A DNA stretch of 64,000 nt from Siphonodentalium dalli. Lineage: Eukaryota > Mollusca > Scaphopoda > Gadilida > Siphonodentaliidae. The stretch's first letter is position 1, and each line of letters begins with the position of its first letter. Location of the stretch: assembly GCA_032622095.1 (NCBI GenBank), contig CP136069.1, positions 70,827,319 through 70,891,318 of the forward strand. The letters run 5' to 3'. The translations under genes were made by a program, and so were the position numbers. A model generated the notes under the pieces. The model did no database searches. It saw nothing but the letters and a program-made list of their open reading frames with translations, and was not told where the DNA came from. Shown piece after piece: positions 1 through 10,969 of this stretch.

Positions 1-1
1 C

Positions 2-355
2 GAAATTCTCCATAGGGTTAAGTGTTAAATTTTGATCGCAACTGTAGCCAGCAAGAATCATCTGATCACATCCATTCTTTTTTAAATTATGTCTGCGTTT
101 CATACTTAGTATTTTTTTAGGAATATCAGTACGCGCATATCACCATACGCAAAATTGCGCCATTTATCCAAAGTACTAGAATCTCCATAGGGCTCAGTGT
201 TAAATTTTGATCACAACTGTAGCCAACAAGAATTAACCGATCACATTCAAATTTTCAAAAATACATGTAACGGTCATATCTAGTAGTTTGGAGAAGTTTC
301 AAATCGCACCGATCACCATACGCCAGATGGCACCATCTATCGTTTTCTAAAAATA
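2..355. repeat. Tandem dimer of a ~176-bp unit
   Basis: Two direct copies run from about 2 to 177 and 178 to 355. Both start with CTCCATAGGG, continue into GTTAAATTTTGATC, carry CTGTAGCC followed by CAAGAAT, and end with CACCATACGC and CACCAT or GCCATTTATC-type sequence. The copies have diverged by substitutions and small indels. No coding frame is shared. The motif resembling GATCACATTCGTAGCC also occurs inside the small TIR element near 25.2-25.6 kb, so the unit may derive from that family. Confidence 0.75.
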
Positions 356-360
356 CGAAA

Positions 361-1129
361 CGCTCTCTAAATTATGTTGACCCCGATTTAGGCCGACCCA
401 CCAAAATTCAAGAATGGAAACAAGTCAATCCGGAAAACACACATACTAGGCATACAGAATCCGTTTTCAGATCGCTTTCAACAAACCAAAAATGCGAAAT
501 GACATAAGGAATCCGACTATACGTAATTTGGAAGTACGTATAAGTAGGTTGACTAATACACGAAACGTTGATAATACCGACTTCATATGCTCTGACAAAT
601 TATATATCAGCCATTTTGCAGCTGTCTAATATTTCGCACATTAGTGAAATAAACGCTCTTTATTTCTACCATATCAGGAAAGAGACTAACACGGAACATG
701 GCTTTTATTTGTGACTCAAAAACCGGGTGACATCTAATAACGGTAGAATGGTAGATCAAATATTTGTCGACCTATTTCGATACCGGGTAAACATCAAAAG
801 CGAATGTTATTAGGTGTATTTTGGAGCGCAAACTTCCATGTGGATTTAACGAAGGCAACACAATGCATGCAGTTACAAAAGTAACAAAATATAATAATAA
901 TATAAACATTTATTTCAGATCAAAGTCATACAATGTACATGCATATGAATATAAACATAGTTTGACATACAAAAAATACTGTGGACAATGTTAGACAAAC
1001 AATGGTATGTGCAACAAGTAATACTATCTGGTATATTGTTTGCTCGTTCCCTAATTTGTTCACACTCTTGCGTCGTAAGCATTCAAAACGAGAATACATG
1101 TATAGTCACTCACAAAAAAATACCACACT
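361..1129. other. Non-coding stretch, nothing recognised
   Basis: AT-rich sequence without a convincing exon, tandem repeat or inverted repeat. The short open frames starting near 981 overlap each other in different frames and show no protein-like composition. Confidence 0.5.
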
Positions 1130-1520
1130 CTGGTCATGCATGGATGTACACCATGAGGGTACATTCATACACTGGCAAGTTTCCACGCCATTGTTTGCAG
1201 GTATTTTCTCATAGAAAACCATGTGGTGTCAGAATATGAACGGCAACATTCATATAAAATGCAAATTTACCAAAGCTAACGATATGCGAATAAATATTTC
1301 GATAGTTCAACACGTAACGGTGCTCCTAACACATTGCCATACAATACATATATATAATATATGATTGATTCTTGCGAGACAATACCATGTTATTGGCAGG
1401 CAAATTTCGATAGCACCGCTACTATGGCAGCTACATAGCTTTTATTTCGTATGTATATAGTTCGTTGTGGTAAAAATGCATTTTATAAGCATTTGTTTGC
1501 ATTCGATTCTTGTCATATCG
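1130..1520 (+). repeat. Dispersed repeat, copy 1 (partner at 27110-27930)
   Basis: This segment aligns in the same orientation with 27110-27930. Shared landmarks, in order, are ATACACTGGCAAGTTT, GCAGGTATTTTCTCATAGAA, GGTGTCAGA, ATTTACCAAAG, CGGTGCT, TGATTCTTGCGA, GGCAAATT and CGATAGCACC. Copy 2 is longer only because a mariner-type MITE sits inside it. The pair could be an old segmental duplication within the lectin locus or two copies of an uncharacterised interspersed repeat. The sequence alone does not decide. Confidence 0.65.
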
Positions 1521-1888
1521 TAGCGTTCTATATCAAAATGTCTGCAAAATATTGCCTAGTAAATTTGCGTGTGTATGACCATACCCCGACATTATCAGCA
1601 TCAAATCGTATATTTGCAGTATTCTATTTACACTTTTATTATATGACTATCGTTTTTCTTTCCCCAATACCGCTATTGTATAGCGATCATTTCCTGGCCA
1701 TCGGATCAGCTGCAGTTTGATCCGATGTCATACCACCCTTCCTCATCTCGCATACTGCGCATGACCGGAAAAAGCAGGACAGTTCTTTCTTTATTTTTTA
1801 TACTAGCGAGCGTGTGAATTGGTTTCATTTCATAATTAATGAGAGAAATTGTGCTTTTTAAATAAAAAGCATGTCATATAATAAACCT

Positions 1889-2052
1889 GTTATCGCTGCA
1901 GTGAATTGATCTGGGCTTCGCATCACGTCTCGTTGAAGAGGTCAGATCCCTGGATCAAACTCGACGCCTGCGGCGGCTCGTTTGATCCAGCGATCTGACC
2001 TCTTCAACTCGACGTGATACTTCGCCCCAGATCAATTCACTGCAGCGATAAC
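1889..2052. repeat. Near-perfect palindrome, ~164 bp
   Basis: The left arm starting GTTATCGCTGCAGTGAATTG is mirrored by a right arm ending CAATTCACTGCAGCGATAAC. Inner parts also pair (GAAGAGGTCAGATC with GATCTGACCTCTTC, and GGATCAAAC with GTTTGATCC) around a short centre near 1970. No coding potential. It looks like a foldback MITE without recognisable terminal motif. Confidence 0.8.
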
Positions 2053-2061
2053 ATGTATAGA

Positions 2062-3210
2062 TCATGCCATGAATCTCTACTCTAGCTACGCCCGTAGATA
2101 TCATATTCCACCAGTACAAAATCTGGGAACTTTTTGATGTTCTGACCCCTTCTGACAGGGAACTTTGTAACATCGAACAAACAAGACAGAGAATAATATA
2201 TTTAATTTCTAATACGTATTCCCCAAGAGTCTGCTTCATAGTAGGGAGTTGTGCCAGCTCGAGACTGTATGATTTTTCATGACTTTTTTATGAGCTGATA
2301 TCGCAAAAAAAAAAAAACACTGAATTTAATTACCCGGGAGAAATTCCACGATTGTAAGCGACGCAAAGCAAAATCACACACAAAGTCAATTGAACCGTGT
2401 AATTTCAAGTTGGGACCTTCGCCTACAGTGAAATACGTTATTAAGGAACGGATAATAACTGATGAATATTTTAACTGCACTGTTTTTGCAATGTTATAAA
2501 CTTCCCTGTCACAATATAAAACAGTTCCCAGGTTTTGTACTAGTGGAGTATGATCTCTAAGGGTGTAAGCTAGAATAGATATTCATGGCATGATCTAATT
2601 TACGCTATGTTTAGATTAGTCTGGTCACAACAGTCATAATCACCAGCCGGATTTATAATATATGTCATGAATACCAGTTAACAGATCGGGGGATGAATCC
2701 TGCGCACCGCCTGAAAATAGCCTGAATCCTGATTTAAAAAAAGTAGGGGGGTGACAATTTGATGTTGCAGAGGATCAGTTTGAAAAAAACGTCAAACTTC
2801 GCCCGTGAACAAATTATAATTTATTCACATGTAAGCTGTCAATTCACCGAATATTGTAAAACAATTGGTTGTCACTAAATTAACCATGACGTTTATTTCT
2901 CGCTTAGCATTGATTTGATTTCCCATGAAAAGTTCCATGATTGTACATGTAAGTGACGAACACCAAAATAAGCACACACACACATGTCGCTTAAATCAGA
3001 CAACATCGACCTGGGACATTCACATGTTGTGGCAATACATTACGGAACAGGTATTCACTAAGAAATGTAGTATTTGTGTTGTTTGTTCAATGTTATAAAG
3101 TTCCCCGTCAGCAGATCAAACAGTCCCCAGGTTTTGATCTGGTGGAATATGATCTCCGCGGTCGTATCCGCGCTGAGTAAAGGGTTGTGGCATGATCTAG
3201 CCGTGAACAA
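2062..3210. repeat. Cluster of copies of a dispersed repeat, both orientations
   Basis: A block containing CCCTGTCA or CCCCGTCA, CCCAGGTTTTG, GTGGA.TATGAT and GGCATGATCTA occurs near 2498-2610 and 3105-3205 on the plus strand and near 2062-2176 on the minus strand. A more diverged copy lies at about 6838-6950. A second motif set (ATGAATACCAGTTAACAG, GGATGAATCCTG, GGGGGTGACA) near 2665-2760 recurs near 15095-15180. No coding frame is conserved between copies, so I read these as fragments of an unclassified interspersed element. Confidence 0.6.
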
Positions 3211-3240
3211 AATAGATAGACTGTATTCTTAGTTTATATG

Positions 3241-3376
3241 TTATTAATTGGTTGCTTCATATTGGCCGAGTTATGAGGCCGATGTATGTTGTATTTGCAT
3301 GAGGCCGCAGGCCGAAAGCTAATACGACAGACCGGGGCCTCATAACTCGGTCAATGTGAAAACAACCAATTAATAA
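3241..3376. repeat. Palindrome, ~136 bp
   Basis: The left end TTATTAATTGGTTG is mirrored by the right end CAACCAATTAATAA. Inside, GGCCGAGTTATGAGGCC pairs imperfectly with GGCCTCATAACTCGGTC. The loop is near 3305. It has a MITE-like foldback structure and no ORF. Confidence 0.75.
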
Positions 3377-3659
3377 GTACTTTATTAATTAGCAACAGTA
3401 TTACTATATTATAACATTGTGTGCTTTATTAAATTAACAATTATTCCAGCGTAACTTTGTGAAGAACTTGCAGCGATTTCACAGTAATGTCAGTTTCCAC
3501 TGGTAATGATATATATACGCGTACATGTAGTTCATCAACGTATACATGTATATTTACTCCCAAAAACAATGACAACCCGCATTTCATCCGAAATCAATTG
3601 CAATCTATCTTCCGTCGACCCAATATTGTTTGCCGATCGAGTTACATACGTATGAAGTC

Positions 3660-3815
3660 ATTTACGTTACCGTTGACTTATTGGCAAACTTTCTACTTAT
3701 TGGCCGACATTTTTACTTATTGGCCGACATATTTACTTATTGGCCGTGTTTTCCACTTATTAGAAGACTTTTGTTACTTATGATGCGGTAGCTTTCTACT
3801 TATTGCGGCCGATAA
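3660..3815. repeat. Short tandem array of a TTACTTATTGGCCGACAT-like motif
   Basis: About seven degenerate repeats of 17-25 bp, each with ACTTATTGGC or ACTTATT, occupy this stretch. The open frame across it (from 3487) reads the repeat as Leu/Tyr/Trp-rich peptide and is not taken as a gene. Confidence 0.7.
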
Positions 3816-4056
3816 CCTATAGCTAATTAATAAAATAATTTATAACTTTCCACCAGTAGCGAGATTTCACATGTCAAAGCCATTGCTTTTGGTAAACATT
3901 ACTGTTACAGTCATTTTATCATCAAACATCACCTATCGAAATTGCAAATCAATGTTTTTAATGAAAATTTGTGTTTCCTTGAATATTGTTCATTGATCTG
4001 ACCATTTGTAAAACAAATTTCATGATTTTATATACTATATTAGAGAGTGAGGCAGA

Positions 4057-4328
4057 TTATTCAAACTGACCATACCTCACAGCTTGGTAGATCAGCCTAA
4101 GATCAAACACAAGAAAGATAGCGAGTACCGCGACCATAAGCACCGCCCCACCGGCACCGAATGCGATTGCGCTGTGACGATCATCTGGCATAGAGTTCTT
4201 GGATCGAATCTGTTTCGATAATGTCGACAATTTGAGCCTCAGTTCTTTCTCGATCATCTGTTTGAATGTTTTGTCGTCTGGGCCGTTGTAATGTGGCACA
4301 CATCTGCATCTACAGAGTGAACGATCGC
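4057..4328 (-). CDS. Terminal exon: Cys-rich stalk and transmembrane anchor of a C-type lectin receptor
   Basis: Minus-strand terminal exon of 272 nt. It follows a strong acceptor (TTTTTCCCCCAG) with intron phase 1 and ends at a stop at 4057. It encodes a CRCRC cysteine cluster, a charged amphipathic stretch rich in Lys and Glu, the motif MPDDRHSA, a hydrophobic segment of about 20 residues (AFGAGGAVLMVAVLAIFLVF) and a short cytoplasmic end, RLIYQAVRYGQFE. Known (from memory, not searched): tails of the form CxCxC, helix, DDR.SA, one membrane span are recurrent in lophotrochozoan lectin-like membrane proteins. The exon at 10719-10969 ends in phase 1 and joins in frame, so the likely role is membrane anchor of a CTLD receptor. 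The few in-frame residues upstream of the acceptor are intronic. Substrate and ligand are unknown. Confidence 0.72.
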
Positions 4329-4744
4329 CTGGGGGAAAAACTACACACAATCAGTTTAAAAACATGTACAGTGGAATGGTCTTTTATACGTTTTGAGAGG
4401 GTGTTCAGGATAAATTAGCACAAAATTTCTTAAAATAGCTATGCATAATATCCAACAAATCATGCATGTTGAGTTAATGTGAATATCTGACCATGTCCAC
4501 CCCACTCCCCAATAAATCATACCTGTCGAGTTAACCAGAATAAATCATAGATGCAGATCAGGATTCGTGTTGACTCTTGCCAAATTTGCCAAATGCAAAA
4601 ATAATTCGAACGTGGCAAAATTATTTTCATTTGGCAAAATATTTGGCAAGTGAGTACTCAATACAGCAAATAAGTTGAAAGTATTTTAAAGAGATAGTTA
4701 GTTCGAACTGCCCGTGTAGCTAAAGTTGATGTCATACCACTGTT

Positions 4745-4879
4745 CAAGCCTACACCTCAGCAGAATGAGGTTCACAGAGGGTGAATTTGGTGATGCTAAA
4801 CCCGCTATGCGGGGTAGCATCACTAAATTCACCCTCTGGGGACCTCATGCGAATGACAGACACCCTATTTCAAGGCTTG
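4745..4879. mobile_element. Hairpin MITE, family H copy A
   Basis: This is an almost fully self-complementary unit. CAGAGGGTGAATTTGGTGAT pairs with ATCACTAAATTCACCCTCTG around the core CCCGCTATGCGGGG, with outer ends CAAGCCT and AAGGCTTG. Two more copies lie at 34806-34928 and 35121-35242. It carries no ORF and is non-autonomous. Confidence 0.8.
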
Positions 4880-5216
4880 CCACTGTTGCGTGGTAGCGTC
4901 CACACATGCATGTAGGCCTTCAATAACTATATGGGCGGATGATTGTTGTACTGTTTTTGATAATCTACTGGAGGGATACTAGTTATCTAAATCAATGTAG
5001 CTGCTGTCGGGATTGATGTGTTGTCATCGGTGTATGGTAAACACACACTAATTCATTTCTATAGACCCCATTGATTTCGACCGAATATCATTTGACAAAT
5101 TAGAAAGGAATTTAGCAGAACATTCTGGACTAGAACGGACGCTGATATATAGAATAAATAGAGTGACAAATTAAATATTACCATTTACATCCCAATATGG
5201 CGATCTTAAGCTTGTT

Positions 5217-6115
5217 GTGTTTGGTTTTATCGTCGTTATTGTGAATGACGTCATTGTTGTTGTTGCTGTCGTTGTAATCCTGGGTGTTATTGTTGTTATG
5301 TTTGTTGTCGTTTCCGTCTTGGGTGGTGTTGTGGTCATTGTTGTCGTATATGTTGTTACTGTTATGGTTGTTGTTCTTGATGTTGTTGGTATTGCCGTCT
5401 TGGGTGGTGTTGTGGTCATTGTTGTTGTCGTATATGTTGTTACTGTTGTGGTTGTTGTTCTTGATGTTGTCGTTATTGCCGTCATGGGTGGTGTTGCGGT
5501 TGTTGATTTTGTTGTTTTCGTCGTGGATATTGTTATTGTTGTGGTTTCTGTTGTTGTCGTCATGGGTGATGATTCTATTGTTGTCGTGGTGGACGTTACG
5601 GTTGTTGGTGTTGTCGCCGTTGTCGTGGCAGTAGTAGTTGTTTTTATGGTTGATGATATTGTCGTCGTTGTTGTCGCCGTAGTGGGAGTTGTTGTCGTAT
5701 GTGCTGTTGTTGTTGTTGTTGTGGTCAACGTTTGTGTTGCTGTCGTTGTTTTTGTTGTTGCTGTCGCCCCCGTTGTTGTTGGTGATGTTGTTGGTGATGT
5801 TGTTGTCATCGTTGTTGTTGTTGTTATGATTGTGGTTGATGTCGTTGTAATCGATGTTATTTCCGCCGCTGTTGTCGTCGTTGGTGTAGTAGTAGTAGTA
5901 GCAGCAGTAGTAGTAGTAGTAGTAGTAGTAGTTGTTGTTGTTGTAGTAGTAGTAGTATTAGTAGTAGTAATTGTAGTATTAGTAGTGGTAGTAGTAGTAG
6001 TTGTAGTATTAGTAGTAGTAGTAGTTGTAGTTGTACTAGTAGTAGTAGTAGTAGCAGCAGCAGCAGCAGCAGCAGTAGTTGTAGCTGTTGTTGTTTCTGA
6101 TGACGTTGTTGTCGT
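5217..6115. repeat. Trinucleotide microsatellite block (GTT/GTC/GTA)n
   Basis: About 900 bp of degenerate GTT and GTC triplets turn into purer GTA and GCA triplets after about 5888. All three frames stay open for long distances on both strands (poly-Val, poly-Leu, poly-Thr, poly-Gln), which is a consequence of the triplet repeat and not evidence for a gene. The 383-codon poly-Thr frame on the minus strand (5171-6322) has no signal peptide, domain or splice context that I can support. Confidence 0.85.
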
Positions 6116-6179
6116 TGAGTTACATACATGTATTTCCCTCGTCGAATCAACGGCACACACAGTCGATATGGTGTCTCTG

Positions 6180-6810
6180 TCTTGCAATGACTGAGGTGAC
6201 AACGACCCATCTGAAGAGATAATTAGACTTAAAGTGACGCGAAATACCCAGCTGGGGTAATTCAGTGGGAGGTAATTATTGAGGGACCAAACGGCCCATC
6301 TGAAGAGGTAAGTAGATTTCATGTGACGTGGAACAATAATCTGGGGTAATCCAAAGGGGTAATGCTTGAGGAAAAAACGACCCCATATTCAGAGGTAAGT
6401 AGATTTAAAGTGCATGGAACACCACGATGGGGTAATGCAAGATGGTAATTAATCAGTGACAACAACCCAACTTCAGAGATAAGTAGATTTAAAGCGACAT
6501 GGAACACCGCGCTGGGGTAATGCTAAGGGATAATGTTGAGTGACCAACAACCCAACTTCAGAGATAAGTAGATTTAAAGCGACACGGTACACCGCGCTGG
6601 GGTAATGCAAACGGAAATGTTGATTGACCAACCACCCAACTTCAGAGATAAGCAGATTCAACGTGACGTGGAACACTCCTAAGTGGCAACCCAAAGGGGT
6701 AATGATTGAGGGATCAACGGCCCGTCTTCAAATTTGAGTGGATTTAAAATGACAGCGAACTCCCCACCGGGGCAATGCAATAGGGTAATGAGTAAGGGAC
6801 CAAATAACTT
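6180..6810. repeat. Tandem array, ~85-bp unit, about 7 copies
   Basis: Repeated landmarks are TTCAGAGATAAGTAGATTTA, GACATGGAACACC, CTGGGGTAATG and TGACCAACAACCC. Successive copies of the CTTCAGAG-type motif start near 6211, 6300, 6387, 6471, 6556, 6640 and 6726, giving spacings of 84-89 bp. The central copies are the most alike. It directly follows the GTA/GTT microsatellite block. Open frames over it are repeat-derived. Confidence 0.85.
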
Positions 6811-6949
6811 AACGACGCCGTGACGTCACGGAAATGTGTGTATTAACCCTGTCAGATCTTCAGAAAAATTTCCTGGTTTTGAACTGACAGAATATGATAT
6901 CCACATGCGTAGACAGAGTACATATTGGTGGCACAATCTACATGTAACT

Positions 6950-8241
6950 CCACGCCAGTATGTTCTTTATTCCGCGTTAGAGGGAATGAAATACATGTAT
7001 ACACCAATTTATTTGTATCGTGATAACTTTCAAACGAAATGAACGAACCTAGCTGGTTACTAAACTGGTTTATAAAACTGGTATCTCAGGACAGGTGATT
7101 GTACAAGGCGTTGCGTAATCACGTTGTTAAGTTCTAACACACGTCATAGCGATGTTGAGTCTCGAGCCGCAAATGCTCTTTCCGTACTTAAAGAAAAGAG
7201 AAATTAGACACGCTTCTCCAGCAGTCCAACAATGAAATATGGCGAATATCGGCGAATGCGTGATTGTTTTGTAAAACTACTCGTCTAGTCTCGTCAATAA
7301 GTATTTAGTATATAGACACGGTGATATGTGTCTTCAGAACGTGTTGCACGCCACATTTACAGAGGTAAGTGGAGGTTTCGCAAACTCACGGATAGAGCTA
7401 CTATGTTTAGTTACATGTACTCGTCGTCGTAAAATTCGTGAAGGTCCAAAAATAGTTCGCATAAAAATGGCGACAACGACAACACATTATTGAAATGGAC
7501 AACGCGTAGTAATCGTGCGCGATGATCTTTCCGCTTCGCACGATCTACCAGAATATGCACAACGTGTAAAATAATATTATATTCAGCTGGCCATTTGAGG
7601 ATGCTTGCCCTAGACTTGATAATCGATGGCTGTAAAATGCACCAGCACTATTTGTCTGAGTTTACACATGCATTTTCACATAGTTTTCGGAACAAACCGA
7701 TTTTTTTAGACCATAACCGTTGTGACATCACAACTACAGTTAGAACGTGTGGACAATTTGATGACATAGTACCCTAAATGTCGCCGAAACTCTATATGTG
7801 AGTTTTGCGGGACCTCTACAGTCATGTTAACGTAGTATATGCTACCTTCTTAACGTGTTACATACCGTATTCACAGAGGAGATTGTTAATAGGGACACTG
7901 GACCCGGTACAGCATGGCGTAGAGTGGAAAGAACCACGAGCGAGCATGACACAGTCTTCGGGCACTGAAATGACATACATGCAAGAAATGGACGCAGTTC
8001 CCATATGGTCCTAGGATTATTATTACATTTATTAATTAGAGATGACATTTTTGTCCAGAACAGCCTGTTATCGAACAATGTGAATATCGCTTCAATTTGC
8101 CCTAAAACCGAGCGATATCGGGTTGCGACATCACCGATCCGAGTAATATCGTTCGATTATCGATTTTTATGACGTCACTCATTTGAAAGAGTTGTCGATA
8201 TTTCACTGTTACTTAAGAGGCAATCTAATTAATAACTATAG
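6950..8241. other. Non-coding stretch, nothing firm
   Basis: No repeat family or exon could be supported here. Short frames near 7595, 7805 and 7842 compete with each other on both strands. A possible plus-strand acceptor at about 7875 (TATTCACAG) followed by 29 open codons is too weak to call. Confidence 0.45.
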
Positions 8242-8385
8242 TATTACTTGGTTGGTTTGATTGTATAGCCCTGATATCAGATATCGGGAACCTCATATCA
8301 GCCTTCGAAATTCGATCTCAGGCTGATATAATGTTACATGTATCTCGGGCTGATATCGGCCTAATATCAAACCAACCAAGTAATA
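8242..8385. repeat. Palindrome, ~144 bp
   Basis: The left arm TATTACTTGGTTGGTTTGA mirrors the right arm TCAAACCAACCAAGTAATA. Inner segments containing CTGATATCAG and GGCTGATAT also pair. The foldback structure has no ORF and is probably a MITE. Confidence 0.8.
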
Positions 8386-8494
8386 TCCTCTAAGTATTAC
8401 ATGTATCTGGCAACTGTCATGTGACAAATATATTTAGCACGTTTTCCATTACACCAATCGCATTGTTTTTAACCAACTAAAATGTATATTGGTC

Positions 8495-9500
8495 AACCTG
8501 CCAGTGCATTATGCTGAATTTGTCTTTGTCATTATATTGTGCTGCATGTATAGGTGTGGCGTTTGCTTGCCCTGACGGTGGTGTTACCCGGTCAGCCAAC
8601 CGCTTATCCACACTGTACAAATTAAGGCATATACACATGTGTAATCAAAAACTCACGAGAGACACTTCGATGACTTGAAATGTTTCTTGGCAACAACACA
8701 CCTATTTATGATTAAATCATGTTCAGTGATTTATAATAACATCTGGTCCAATTAGGAATAGACACTAACGTTGATATAACACATATGATAGTGTTTTATA
8801 ATAAGCACTCAATGCAATTATAGATACACATTGTGTATTTAAAGACACGTAACAGTGTTTAAATAACACTGTATTTTCCAGACACACGTAATAAACACTA
8901 TGAAATGTTTATTATGTTGAAAATAAACATGTTAGTCTAAAACAAATATTATTTAGCACAACTTTGGACATCTTCGTCACATGTTCGTTTGTTACTTTGT
9001 GTGATCCTCACTGCCGAAGAGCAACTGCGTTTCTCGCCAAGTCTGTAACTGGATCCAGGTCCAAGAATGTTGTATGTTCATAGCCGTGCGAACCGGGAGG
9101 AGGCTGAGAGGGACGCAGAACCTAAATGTTTTGAAAGCACAAAATTCGGTCATTTTGCGGGCAAATTGGATGTATTTGCGGCCAAATTCGGGCAAATTGA
9201 ATGGTATTATGACAAAGTACATTGTTTTTCATATCTCTGCCCAAATTATACATATTTAAGGTTAATTTGAATCTATTTTTTATATTTCTGTGTATATACA
9301 AGTATATTCTACAAAATCTGTATTACAACCATAACTATATTATGTAAACAAATTCTATGTTGTCTGGTCCAGCAGATCCTCCTGAACCTACCAGTGCATT
9401 AAGCTGACTTTATCTCTGTCATTCTAGTGTGCTGGGTGTTGTGTTCGCTTCGGCTGGCAGTAGTGTTACATGGTCAGACAGTCACTTGCATAGCGGTTGC
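8495..9500. repeat. Two direct copies of a ~120-bp segment (8495-8615 and 9380-9500)
   Basis: Both copies contain CCAGTGCATTA.GCTGA, a TTATCTCTGTCATT-like stretch, GTGCTG, GTGTTAC and TGGTCAG or CGGTCAG, at an offset of about 885 bp. On the minus strand the 8.5-kb copy stays open for about 44 codons (containing DKFSIMHWQ). The 9.4-kb copy gives a similar peptide interrupted by stops. They could be decayed exon copies or an interspersed repeat. Confidence 0.55.
9008..9121 (-). CDS. Possible terminal exon, 37 residues, unknown
   Basis: On the minus strand a good acceptor (TTTCAAAACATTTAG) is followed in phase 0 by 37 codons and a stop. The peptide contains PSQPPPGSHGYEHTTFLDLD followed by PVTDLARNAV and LRQ. 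Its composition (Pro, Tyr and acidic residues, no hydrophobic segment) would suit a cytoplasmic tail of a membrane protein. It lies between two exons of the predicted lectin receptor, but its phase 0 start does not fit directly after the phase-1 end of the 10719-10969 exon. It would need an intervening exon or belong to another transcript. I do not recognise the peptide, and chance is a real possibility. Confidence 0.3.
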   Translation of the reverse strand, partial: VLRPSQPPPGSHGYEHTTFLDLDPVTDLARNAVALRQ

Positions 9501-10718
9501 CTATAGCTACACTGGGGAAAAGACTAAGAACTAGCCTGTCAAATCAATTGATTGGGTCATTATACTACTTTTACTTTAAACATAGGTTATTTGTATATTA
9601 TTCATGATACAACGTGGATTGGGGACAAGTTACACACTTACTTTCCCCTCTCCCGATTTAAAATAATTGTATACATGCTGTAAATAAAATGGCGTAGAAG
9701 AAGAAACAAAATCATATATAGTTAAACATATTTACAGTAACAGGATTTGGGATGAGAGGTGCTAATATGCTAAAGGTATACGGTGGACTATCTTGAAGAG
9801 AATGTTATTTCTTCTTGTCGATGTGTCGGAATTCCGAAAAGTAAATCGTGTAATAATCAGTCCTTCTTGATATCATTTTTGGCACATTTATTTTTTTATT
9901 CATGTTCGGGTGATCATTCCAATTTAGGTTGGCTCGGAGTTCCAGACGAAGGTGTTTAACTTTTCAACAAATTAGATTGGGTCCTGTTTGAGGGTTAGGT
10001 CAGAAGCATCGCCAGACGTTCCTATTAGTGCATAGGACATACCTATTGTTTTGTAAGGGTTGACATTTACTAGCCAGTTTTCGGACCACTCTGCGTTGGT
10101 TTGGATGTCACTGTTCGTGTCATTAGACTACAATTGTGTTCGTTAAAATGACCAGGATTGAGTCATAATGTCTAACATTGCTTAGTCGCCGGGAAGGTGA
10201 AAATGTAACTTGTGGTCATTGTGTGAAAATAATTACACTACTCAACGAGATATGTCCAGAATCAGAGACCGAGTTGAAAGCAGCTCAAGCTGTCCGTTGA
10301 GAGGTATGACAACAGTTGTGGTTTTGGTCTGATTAACTTCATTTCCGAGATGTTTGTGGTGTCTACGAAATAATAACCCTTTATCCAAATAATGTAGCAT
10401 TTGGTGTGGTGTGAAGTTCTGGTACATATGTCATGATATCCTCCCATCGCATTCGTTCAATTAGATATCTAACATAATTGCAATGCAATCGTATGTATCA
10501 AACATTTATCAATGAATATTAAACCTCATTTAAGACAGAGTTATAATTAGAGTTATGTTTCGTGTAACTTAGGCACTATGACTAAGGCCAGAGTTAAGTA
10601 TAGTGACTGGAAGAACGTGTGGGTTAGTCACAGTGACTCCAAATGCTTGTGACTAACCATAAGTTAGACATATTGATCCAAATGATTTATCATTGCATAA
10701 ACAAAACTCTTACATTAC
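9501..10718. other. Intronic or intergenic sequence, no gene seen
   Basis: This is AT-rich sequence between lectin exons with no supported exon. Near 10555-10665 there is a small cluster of TGACTAA or GTGACT-type motifs like the larger one at 46.2-46.5 kb. Confidence 0.45.
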
Positions 10719-10969
10719 CTTGTCGGGTCATGCATATGAATCCTTTGCGGTCAGCGATGTTGGTTAAACACTCCGTATCATGCCAATGGCGGTATTCTGT
10801 TTTCACTCCGATCGCCACGCATTGCTGGTTGTCAGCATTGATGTCTCCGTCTGGCTCTCCAGTCTGCCAGTTGTACCACGACACAAAGCTACAGTCCTCA
10901 TACCTCCACAAGTTGTCATCAGGGAATCGATTCATACCAATCCAATATCTTCTGTGGTCTTCTAGTGTG
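10719..10969 (-). CDS. C-type lectin domain exon, second half
   Basis: Minus-strand internal exon of 251 nt between an acceptor (TTTATCTTCAG, phase 2) and a donor (AAG/GTAATG, phase 1). It encodes the C-terminal half of a CTLD: YWIGMNRF (the WIGL-type strand), WRYEDCSFVSWYNW, the GEPDG long-loop motif in the place of EPN/QPD, NQQCVAIG, the WHDTEC strand (the WND position) and KGFIC as the closing Cys. The Cys residues expected for the canonical disulphides are present. EPD with WHD suggests that a Ca-dependent sugar site may be partly retained, but the specificity is not predictable. Its phases match the first-half exon at 26542-26713 upstream and the anchor exon at 4057-4328 downstream. I infer the three are consecutive exons of one receptor gene. 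Confidence 0.88.

Noticed and set aside
5171-6322. 383-codon poly-Thr frame and 325-codon poly-Val frame
   Set aside because: Both are readings of a triplet microsatellite. All frames are open, and there is no signal peptide, domain or splice context that would support a mucin-like gene.
7862-7970. Possible plus-strand exon after TATTCACAG
   Set aside because: Weak acceptor, only about 29 codons to a stop, competing frames on both strands, and no recognisable peptide.
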